A stretch of DNA of 20,563 bases from Saksenaea vasiformis B4078 (taxonomy: Eukaryota > Mucoromycota > Mucoromycetes > Mucorales > Saksenaeaceae): positions 1 to 20,563 of the forward strand of contig JNDT01001277.1 in NCBI GenBank assembly GCA_000697055.1. The letters are read 5' to 3'. Under the pieces are notes generated by a model. The model searched no databases. It saw only the letters and a list, made by a program, of their open reading frames with translations, and had not been told where the DNA came from. The translations under genes and the position numbers were made by a program. Position 1 is the stretch's first letter. Each line of letters begins with the position of its first letter. This document shows positions 1-7,693 of the stretch, in pieces.

Positions 1-1287
1 AATGTCTCCGAGTCCTCATCGTCGCTTTGCTGGTGTTCTTGCTCGTATTCCTTCAATATAGCATACAACACCGGGGTGCACGTTCCAGGTTGTTCCGATA
101 AGGACTCGAGTGTACATACGCTGGGCATGAATGGCGCAAGAAAGTCGCGGACTTGAACGACTGCCAAGAACAACTCGAGGGAGATACGCCCCATGTTTGT
201 TGGCCAACTCGGCTCACCATTAGCAAGGTCCTCGTACATATAGTCATAAGCTATTTGACTGGCAGATGACTTTGATAAGTCCTATAACAGAAAATAAGAA
301 TGTCAATGCGACAGATAATTGACATCTATAAAACTTACCGGAACGAGTTTTTGCAGTCTGTGTATGATAAAGCCACAAACCCTTTGTTGAAAATTCTCGA
401 CCACGTCATTGGTATATGACTCCTGTAAAGTGGAGCAAGCTGCCGCGAGGGCATCGCTGTAACCGCTAAATTCATTCCGCGAGAAGACAATACCAGGATG
501 ATGCTGACGAAATTCATTCCAATAACGAAGCACGTTCTCGGGCATGTGTGGATTATCGTTCGGAACCGTAACATCCATGACTAGCTGAGCGATAGAGTAC
601 CAAAAGGACTGCGAGTAACCGTATGTAGGTATTGTTGCCTGTCCATGTGTAATAATGTACGCGTTAACGTATAACTGCGCGCGTACAATTACGTTTCGAA
701 TAAACGTTGACATTGCTTCAATCCGACTTTGCAAGCTATCTGCAAATTCTGGGCGTGCAATGCTTGAAAGCGGTAACTTCCGCGAAAAGCGCTCGTGGTT
801 GTTGCCAAGACTTGTTTTCAGAGTTTCTTTTATGGATGGCTTATGGCCTGGACACTGAGCAAAACGTGCAGGTGCGTGTTCCGGAGATCCACACGATGTA
901 CAGTTGCTCTGCATACGAAGGGGATTGGCGTTTGCAGCACCCTTAGTCAGACGTCCTTGTTTCTTCCTGATTTTTTCGTCTTCAGTGCTGATTTGTGTCG
1001 CCTTACGTTTGCCAGCTAGATCAGAGTGCAAAACCAATGAGAAAGTCAAAAGCTATTGATCAAGCTACTAACCACGCTTGCTGGATTCATAGAGAGAACA
1101 TTTTTTGTTGGTTTTCATCTTGTGACCAGCTTCACCGCAATCACGGCATACAACTTTGACTTTATTTACATGCATATACTATATAGTCTGATGACATACC
1201 TTCACTGACAGCTTCCTCTTGTTTTTGTTTTTTTCTCCGCTTTTTTGAACGCTGTGTATAGTAATGGCGGATAAACAATGATGCTTG
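1..1287 (-). CDS. Multi-exon zinc-knuckle protein, partial (runs off left edge)
   Basis: Reconstructed minus-strand exons are about 1287-1200, 1159-1073, 1015-339 and 281-1. The introns 1199-1160 (40 nt), 1072-1016 (57 nt) and 338-282 (57 nt) all have GT-AG ends, and the frame is kept across each junction. A basic, NLS-like stretch (RSKKRRKKQKQ) is followed by two zinc knuckles with identical spacing, CX2CX4HX7C: CRDCGEAGHKMKTNKKC and CTSCGSPEHAPARFAQC. A helical region of about 250 residues without a recognised fold follows. The C-terminal exon turns acidic (QQSDDEDSE) and is still open at base 1. The 5' end is uncertain: 1287 follows a TTTCAG acceptor and no convincing start exon was identified. 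From memory, proteins of this type are abundant and dispersed in Mucorales and look transposon-associated; that is unverified. Nucleic-acid binding is inferred from the knuckles and basic tract. Confidence 0.65.
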
Positions 1288-1299
1288 CTGAAATAAACA

Positions 1300-1888
1300 G
1301 AGCCGAGAGCAGTTCAATGAAGTCGTACATATCTGAAAGCATCATGATTAAAAAAAAGGAAGAGTGTAGGCGAAGAAAAAAGATGTCTTCTGAATTTTGG
1401 TCCGGTTTTGCTTTTGACAACATTTTGTATCTCACATGCAGTCACCTTCTCGTTAGGAGCAGAACAGTAGAACAGACGTCACTTGCTCATTGTTAAATAA
1501 ATAATTATGTTTTTGTCGATGTAATACAGAAATCGTGGAATACACAATAAGTCTCGCCTGTTGTTAATGGCGCTGATTCCGAGAAGTTAACTGAGTCATA
1601 CAGAGAACAGAGTGATCACTCGTTAAAGCAACCTGATCTCTACACTTTGTTTACTGACTCAGATTCGGTCCATAGGTTATTTATCTGCTTTGAATTCGTT
1701 TCTCCTAATACCAGCTTTTAACTCTGACAAGAGGTCTTCAATAACATCGCGAACAGCGCCTGATCCGTCAATTGATGCCTGTCGTCCACCTCTATCCGGT
1801 AACTTCATCGCCTTCGTTTGATCAATTCAACTACTGACCCTCTGTGCTTCCTTTTCGTTAAGCCTCCACTCTTCGGATGCAGCACTTA
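1300..1888. other. Non-coding spacer between the zinc-knuckle gene and transposon remnant
   Basis: No convincing gene is visible. It probably holds the 5' region of the left-end gene and degenerate transposon sequence. Two Gcn4/AP-1-like heptamers occur, TGAGTCA at 1592-1598 and TGACTCA at 1655-1661, inside an 8-bp inverted pair (CTGAGTCA / TGACTCAG). A short minus-strand open stretch at about 1690-1830 resembles degraded coding sequence but matches nothing I know. Confidence 0.4.
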
Positions 1889-2909
1889 TTCCAGTTTCTT
1901 CAAGGATATATCTATTACTCCAGCCTCAGATATGGTGCCTAATACAGTAATCATAACTCCTTTTCAGTTGGTATAGTGCCTTTCGCTGCAGTTCCATTCA
2001 CAGAACGACCAAAATTTCTTTGAGTACGCAAGCTGAAACCAGCTTCATCGATAGACGCAATTCTTAGTGAAGCCCAAGGCTTGTATCCTTCCCCCATTCT
2101 GCAACTTTCTCTTTTCGCAAAGTTATGGCCCAGTCAGAATTCCTCGTTGCAAAAAGCTTTTCCAGCTTTTTCAGAATTCTACGGAATTTACTGACTAAAT
2201 GTCTATGCAACGCTGATAATGAGATGGTTAACCCTTGAAACGTATCACATAAGATTTTCTTCATGTTAGTCAGGATGGAATTCGGATCTTTATCTATGTA
2301 ATCTACAAGAAACTGGGAATGAGTTCCAGTCAGCTTATCATACCATCTAGTACGAGGCCTTCTCTGAACACCGGGTATACATCCTTCTTCATCCCGGTTG
2401 TACGTTTTGATATAATGTTGAGTGGTTGAGATATTTATACCTGTGATGAGCGATGCTTCCTTGGCTGTTCGTCCTTTTCCAATCACCAAATCAAACAGCT
2501 TTTCGATTTGCTATGGGGCATATTTTCTATATGAACCTCTCGTTCTAGCTTCATGCTCATGCTACACGCATGGCCTGTTCTGAAAGTGGACAAAGTCTGT
2601 TAAGCTTTCATCTCTATTATCACCAGCAAATAATGGGGCTTCTGCCGATGTACGCATTCGCATAAGGTTGGCGTCTACATGACTACCTCCTTCCCGCCAT
2701 CTTTCAGTTAAAACGGATGGATTTGAACGAGACAGTCCTGCCCACTCGTTTTGTGTATCATCCGCAGACATATCAACATCGAATGAGGTGACATCATTTA
2801 CATTCGATGGAGCGCCATCAGCCTCCATGTGTTCACGTAGAGCGTTCATGTCGAAGAAGTAAAAGATGAGTTTGCTACCACCCTTTTCTTTGCAAATGAC
2901 GGAGTTCAT
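1889..2909 (-). pseudogene. Broken Tc1/mariner-type (IS630 superfamily) transposase
   Basis: The frame starting at ATG 2909 gives an acidic N-terminal extension of about 115 residues. After two in-frame TAG codons (2564-2562 and 2513-2511) it continues as a helix-turn-helix DNA-binding domain (QIEKLFDLVIGKGRTAKEAS, then ITGINISTTQHYIKTYN). This is the usual start of Tc1-like transposases. The HTH frame stops at 2066-2064. A shifted frame then encodes IASIDEAGFSLRTQRNFGRS, the hallmark first catalytic Asp segment of the DDE domain. After another shift comes TVLGTISEAGVIDISLKK. Below about 1889 the expected second Asp and the third acidic residue cannot be found, so the catalytic domain is truncated. 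Two nonsense codons, at least two frameshifts and a lost C-terminus make it inactive. Terminal inverted repeats were not found. The N-terminal extension is joined to the transposase by frame continuity only. Confidence 0.85.
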
Positions 2910-2949
2910 GCAACGCAAAAAAAGCTCTGGTTACTGGCGCAAAATTCAT

Positions 2950-3065
2950 TAGCAGCCGGCGCAAAGTACACGCAAAATACTGTAGTTGTTTGTTGATTTG
3001 CATCTGAGAGGCGATCGAGAATTACGTCGGGAGAAATTGGAAACGACACTGATGGTTTAGCAGTC
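2950..3065. other. Spacer upstream of the EAPP-family gene
   Basis: A short stretch between the transposon remnant and the plus-strand gene. It must contain the promoter of the EAPP-family gene. No TATA box or other clear element is visible. Confidence 0.3.
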
Positions 3066-3155
3066 ATGTCACTGGAGGCGTCTGAGACGACTGCTGCTGT
3101 CAGTGCGTCTGAAGTCCCAATTGACTACTATACCAAAACCCAACTTTTTTTCTAA
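3066..3155 (+). promoter_or_regulatory. Upstream ORF of 29 codons before the EAPP-family start
   Basis: ATG at 3066 opens 29 codons (MSLEASETTAAVSASEVPID...) and stops at TAA 3153-3155, two bases before the chosen main ATG at 3158. If the transcript starts upstream of 3066, ribosomes would meet this ORF first, so it may tune translation by reinitiation. Alternatively it is part of an unseen 5' exon, since animal EAPP has a longer acidic N-terminus. No splice pair joining it to the main frame was found. Confidence 0.35.
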
Positions 3156-3157
3156 TA

Positions 3158-3860
3158 ATGGATACGCGCATGACAGAGAAAAAAGAGGAGCTGTATGATG
3201 AAGTTTATTTTGATTCGGACGAAGAGGGGAACATGGACGAGGATCGGTCACCGGGGATCGGTTTACTAGGAAAAAAGAAGAAACAAGGTACATGACTTTC
3301 CGAATCAAGAAGAAGAACATCATGCCAAACGATCTGTTTAGCTGCAGATAGATCTATCTTGTCCAATGATCAGTTATTATACGATCCGAATCTCGATGAC
3401 GAGGATGAAGCCTGGGTGACAGAACAAATTAAAAGTAAAGAGAAGAAAGGAAGAGAGGATTCCTTTTTGCTGAGTTCCGTTCTTTTTCCTTGATTAGAGG
3501 CAACGCCTAAAAAGGGGAAAGCACAAGCAGCGGCAAAAACAGATGCGATTTTGACCTGTCCATTATGTTTTGTCCCATTATGTTATAGCTGTCAAAGGTA
3601 ACCATTTCATTTTTTTTGGGGGGTGTGGGTTTTGATTTTAGTTTGACCTATCGGTTAGGCATGAACGGTACCCCAATCAATATCGGGCGATGTTTGTTCG
3701 AAATTGCAAGGTAAACCGATCAGAGCGGTACAGGTATAAAGAGAAAGGCCTCCAAGAAGAGGAGGCGTATTATACGGTGCATTGTCGATCATGCGAGACG
3801 CATGTGGCGATGATGGACGAAGAGGAAGTGTATCATTTTTTTAATGTGATTGCAACATGA
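3158..3860 (+). CDS. EAPP: EAPP-family (E2F-associated phosphoprotein-like) zinc-binding protein
   Basis: Four exons, 3158-3287, 3348-3434, 3498-3597 and 3659-3860, encode 172 aa. All three introns (60-63 nt) are GT-AG and preserve frame. The family signature appears in order: an acidic YDEVYFDSDEEG segment near the N-terminus, a lysine run, NDQLLYDPN followed by EDEAWV, then CPLCFVPLCYSCQRHE (Cys93, 96, 101, 104), YPNQYRAMFVRNC, a second pair CRSC (Cys148, 151), and the C-terminal EEEVYHFFNVIAT. The last elements match the order and spacing I know from animal EAPP (its CPAC, CLDCQRHE, YRAMFVMNC, CTEC and FHFFNV elements). Human EAPP is about 285 aa, so this version lacks most of the acidic N-terminus or has an upstream exon I could not place. 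In animals EAPP binds E2F factors and is nuclear; the fungal role is unknown. The cysteine pairs suggest a structural zinc site. Confidence 0.9.
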
Positions 3861-3982
3861 ATCAGGTTGTACAAAAACGACCTCGAGTTCTGTCAACCAT
3901 TCAACTTGTCTGTTTGTTTACATCTTGGAGAGAGACGGATGGGATGGGAGGCACCAATGTTCTGCGCCGCTAAGCTCAGCCA

Positions 3983-4651
3983 ATGACCCAAACTTTGAGT
4001 TTACCGGATTTTGAACAAGCATTTGCTTCAGTTCGATATCCTCAGACATTCATATGTAATAACTTCGCGTTGGAAAATGACGATCATTTGCGCAAGGAAG
4101 TACTACTCCATTTTACTTCAATCCAAGGAATACTTTGCACCTGGGTAACCTCGTTATTGCATTAAGATACTTCAGTGATGCTTTTTTGGTATCCCATCGG
4201 AAAGAAGTGAAAATGTTTCGAGATAAGAACAGGTATCATCCAAAATGATCCGTATTTAAAGGCACCCATGAATCATTTTTGTTCATCTTTAACATCCCCG
4301 GTAAGGATGTCAATCCATTCTATCTATACAGAATTATTCATGTTCTTTTTGTCTGCCGTTTAGGCTGCATGACCTCTATCCCGAACTGTCTTGGCTGTGT
4401 TGGTACCCTTCGCCCTTCACTCAAGTAAATGTTGTCACACACTCAGGATCGCTCATCTTTCGGAATAGATCGCCAGATGTTATATCGCTTCAAGTGTTCT
4501 GAACGCCGTCAAACCCAAACGTGGCCGCTCCATGGAAGCCATTGTACAACAACAACAACAACCGCCCCTCACCGAGTCAGGTGCGGTGGCTGGATGCCAT
4601 AAATGTATGGCAATACCGTTCGGGTGGTTAAGTAAATTGAATGCTGTTTGA
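3983..4651 (+). CDS. Unrecognised protein; 3' exons well supported, 5' end unresolved
   Basis: The well-supported part is three segments in one frame. The first ends with LGNLVIALRYFSDAFLVSHR and KEVKMFRDKN at donor 4233. The second, 4364-4424, reads LHDLYPELSWLCWYPSPFTQ. The third, 4469-4651, reads IARCYIASSVLNAVKPKRGR, then a Q5 tract, GCHKCMAIPFGW and a TGA stop at 4649-4651. Introns 4233-4363 and 4425-4468 are GT-AG and frame-consistent. The 5' part is unresolved: ATG 3983 opens a protein-like frame (MTQTLSLPDFEQAFASVRYP...) to about 4144 that is out of phase with the later exons. One legal junction, donor 3999 with acceptor 4096 (16-nt first exon), restores phase but discards most of that frame. 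A sequencing indel, an unusual intron or decay are alternatives. I do not recognise the family. It lies just downstream of the EAPP-family gene on the same strand. Confidence 0.5.
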
Positions 4652-4734
4652 ATAAATTCTGTGTCCCTTGGAGGGTCCAAGTTCATGTTAAGTCATTTGA
4701 TACTCTGATGAAAAGGGAGTGTAAAAAGTGATTC

Positions 4735-4740
4735 AATAAA
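4735..4740 (+). terminator. Putative polyadenylation signal AATAAA
   Basis: A perfect AATAAA lies 84 bases after the TGA of the unrecognised gene, on its strand and at a usual distance. Its presence supports 4651 as a real gene end. Confidence 0.5.
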
Positions 4741-5022
4741 CAGTATCCAAACATGTACAATTTGAAACTGGTTTGTCTGGGGTGGCTTATTGAAAAAATA
4801 AGAAAAAAGGGAAGCATGGGATTGCATTGGGGAATGTGTGTTATGGAGAGTGGGAGAAACGTTCACCTGCATAAAGACAAAAAGTTCAGGTACAATGATA
4901 AGCTGGCTGGGTCAAAAAAGTGAGAGAGGGTCTGGGTCAGAATTTCCTCTTTTAGTGTGGGTTGTGTCCATAGGCAGAAAGTTCACCTGTGGACTTTTTC
5001 TCTATTTTCGTCCGATAACTTC
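4741..5022. other. Upstream region of the BAR-SH3 gene
   Basis: Short spacer with no gene. A near-identical pair, GTTCACCTGC (about 4861) and GTTCACCTGT (about 4981), flanks the presumed promoter about 120 bases apart. No TATA box is evident. Confidence 0.3.
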
Positions 5023-6870
5023 ATGAGCTGGAAGGTAGGGACTGCATGACTCTATACCCTTTTCTTCTTTTACTCAAGGCATGGTCGTTTATGCTTTCCT
5101 TTAGGGTTTAACTAAAGCAGTGAGTCGTTTGCCTCATCAAATCTTGTCCAAGAAGTCAGAAAGTACACACAAAAGCTAGACCACAGGGGCACGAACCTTA
5201 GTGTACTCACGCTCTTCCTTTCTTTTTAAAAAAAAAAAAAAAACTATTTTCTTAGCGACCAAGGACGAAGAGTTTATTGCATTGGAGAAAAAGTTTAATG
5301 AGCAGATTAAGATTGTGGAAAAGTTGCAAAAAGATGCCCAGACATTTCGGGATGCGGTCTCGGGTAAGTGTGTTGCTTGTTTTTGCCTTTTTTGCACCAC
5401 GATGTTAACATGTCCTTGAAAAAGCATTGTTGATGCATCAAATGTCCATGTCTTCTTTTATGGCAGTTATCTACAGCACCAATTTGGGTGTGGAAGCGGA
5501 AGAAGGGGGAGTCCAACGTCGTTTCCAACCGACACCTGCGGCTGCGCTTCAGGCGGTGAACGATGCAGAGGCGGCTATGGACTACTGCCGTTCGGAGATA
5601 CTACCAGAACTGGTAAACAAGGCTACCCCAAGCCCATTTGATTGATTGACTGACTGACTGACTGACTGACTGACTGACTGACTGAGTGCTGCGGTTGATA
5701 GGATGCTGTGGACCATTATGTGATACGACCGACGCTTCAATTGGTGGAAATTATGAAAGTGATCCAGAAAACGATGATCAAGCGTAACCACAAGTTAATT
5801 GATTATGACCGACATCGTACCGGGTTGAATAAACTCAAGACCAAAGAACAGCGTAGTTTCAATGAAGAGAAACAGATTCTCAAGGTAACGAAAAAAAAGA
5901 AAAGAAAAGAAAAGAAAGAAATTTTATGGTTTCATTGATGGAGGAAATAATAGGTGGAGGCGCAATTGGAGACGGCTACGCAAGATTATCAATATCTCAA
6001 TGATATGTTGAAACAACAATTGCCACAATTCTTTTATCTCAAGACACAGTTTATTCGACCTATTTTTGAGCAATTTTATTATCTTCAATGTAAAATTTAT
6101 GGGATGATTTATGCCCGGTGTCACGAATTGTTGAATGCCAATGGTCAACATTTCGTTTCACAAGGGATGGGCATTGAAGAAGGATACCAATGGCGTAAAT
6201 CACAACGTGACGGTCGTGGCGAACTGGAGAATCTCGATCTTTTAAAATCGGGAGGAAAAACATGGATGGCAGGTAAGAAAAAGAAAAAAAAAGAGAGAGA
6301 GAGAGAGAGGAGAGTTTGTTGTTTACATTATGTGAATATTTAGCTTCAGGAGGATCGGCTACATCGAAGCTTTCTTTGAAAGAGCGTGCAGCATTAAAGC
6401 AACAGGAAGCGGGTAGCCCGGAAGTGGCTAGTGGCAGTACTACTACGAGTGGTAGTTGGACAGCGGCATCGCCTCCCCCTGCGTATGGGTCATCTGCAGG
6501 TGTGACATTGGAATCAACACCGATCGCAGCGAACAAGACACCTGCATGGACACAGCAAACGCGAACGCCTCCTCCACCTCCTCCACCTCCATCGTCGAAA
6601 CCTTCGCGGTCCAACTATGTGGTTGCGTTGTACGACTATGATGCACAGGCGGAGGGAGATTTGAGTTTTAGAAAGGGAGATCAGATAGAAGTCCTTGAAA
6701 GGACAGCTGATGTCAATGATTGGTGGACGGGTCGTTTACATGGAGTGAGTGGAATATTCCCAGGTAAAAAAAAAAAAAAAAAAAAAAAAAGAGGAAAAAC
6801 AGAAAAGTGTGAAAGTATACTAACTTGTGTATTATTATTATTATTAGGCAATTATGTGTCCGAACTCTAA
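5023..6870 (+). CDS. RVS167: Amphiphysin/Rvs167-type BAR and SH3 domain protein
   Basis: Eight exons (5023-5034, 5105-5162, 5256-5363, 5425-5612, 5702-5884, 5954-6272, 6344-6763, 6848-6870) give 436 aa with frame kept over seven GT-AG introns. The start is a 4-codon exon, MSWK, spliced to [10 protein letters not shown]; this closely matches the yeast Rvs167 N-terminus (MSFKGFTKAVSRAP), which fixes the start. Residues 1 to about 250 form the BAR domain, with helical segments such as [20 protein letters not shown] and [20 protein letters not shown]. The family sorts curved membrane at endocytic sites. A low-complexity linker with a Pro8 run (about residues 365-372) leads to a C-terminal SH3 domain (about 380-436) with ALYDYDAQ, the WW pair and FPGNYVSEL. 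Family knowledge: it couples membrane scission at endocytic patches to actin regulators. Several introns carry long poly-A or microsatellite tracts right after the donor site. It is convergent with the PAK-like kinase gene. Confidence 0.93.
5647..5685 (+). repeat. (TGAC)9 microsatellite inside an intron
   Basis: Nine perfect TGAC units followed by TGA lie in the fourth intron (5613-5701) of the BAR-SH3 gene. The tract ends only 16 bases before the acceptor AG, so length change could affect acceptor use. Confidence 0.9.
6766..6790 (+). repeat. Poly-A tract of about 25 directly after a 5' splice site
   Basis: The last intron of the BAR-SH3 gene (6764-6847) begins GT followed at once by about 25 A residues. 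The intron ends in TTATTATTATTAG. The exact length may be affected by sequencing error. Confidence 0.85.
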
Positions 6871-6892
6871 GCTATTTCGGATTGCTTCTACT

Positions 6893-6898
6893 AATAAA
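6893..6898 (+). terminator. Putative polyadenylation signal AATAAA
   Basis: AATAAA lies 22 bases after the TAA of the BAR-SH3 gene. It is close to the stop but the only clear signal on this strand nearby. Confidence 0.4.
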
Positions 6899-6905
6899 GA
6901 GATAT

Positions 6906-6941
<36 letters not shown>

Positions 6942-6953
6942 AGAAATGGAGAC

Positions 6954-6984
<31 letters not shown>

Positions 6985-7693
6985 AAAGAGGGGGGCAAGG
7001 GTGGGGATTTCAGAATTCATCCTGATCAGGCAATAGAAAAGAAGATGATCGAAATGTCGTACATAATAATAATTTACATACTATGTTCCAGGCACACACA
7101 GAAAGGACTTGTCACATTGTTCAATTGAATGACAACATACATAGAGAGAGGAAGCAGTGGTGGTATTTCTATTTTTCCCATGTGACAATCTTTTTTGTTC
7201 AGTTGACCTCTACCTATTTAGATTTACCGAACGTACGCCATTTTGTTGTTTTGTTATCCTTTTTTTTTTTATTGAAAGAAAAAGAAAAAGAAAAAAAAAA
7301 AGAGACATTTTCCTAGATACAAAGCTTCTTCCTTTTCCCCCCGCCTTCAGCTTCGGGAGGGAAGTCATGTGAAAGAAGTAATAAAGAAAAAGAAAAAGAA
7401 AAAAGAGACACAAAAAAAAAAAAAAGAAAAAAAAGAAAGAGAGTATTTGTGTGTGAGAGTTGAGAGTGTGAGTGAGTGAGTGAGTGGGTAAGTGAGAGTT
7501 GAGTTTGAAGAAAAAAGAATGATTTCAAGTGAATGGAAAGAAGAAAAAAAAAAGTTAACCCTCTCTAAGGGAGACATGCATTGCGCAGATTGTTATGTGA
7601 TACCAAACGGAAAAGCAAAAAAAAAAGAAATTTGGGGGGTTTTCGGTGAGCGGCAAAAAAGAGGGGAAAAGAGGTCAGCGGGTCTTGTGTTTT
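6899..7693. repeat. Convergent spacer rich in simple repeats
   Basis: No gene is seen between the stops of the convergent BAR-SH3 and kinase genes. It holds (GT)n at 6908-6941, GA-rich runs at about 6954-6984, repeated A/G blocks at 7273-7302 and 7381-7441, and a GAGT/GTGA-rich block at 7441-7500. The apparent ORFs in it are translations of these repeats. Confidence 0.7.

Noticed and set aside
303..1049. Single uninterrupted minus-strand gene of about 248 codons
   Set aside because: It is the third exon only. The true frame enters through the 1016-1072 intron, which brings in the first zinc knuckle, and leaves through 282-338. Reading through both introns gives sequence that does not fit the protein.
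4480..4686. Minus-strand 68-codon ORF with a Cys5 run
   Set aside because: It is antisense to the last exon of the plus-strand gene. The Cys run is the complement of a CAA (Gln) repeat.
6060..6614. Minus-strand 184-codon ORF with a Gly run
   Set aside because: It is antisense to exons 6-7 of the BAR-SH3 gene. The Gly run is the complement of the proline codons before the SH3 domain.
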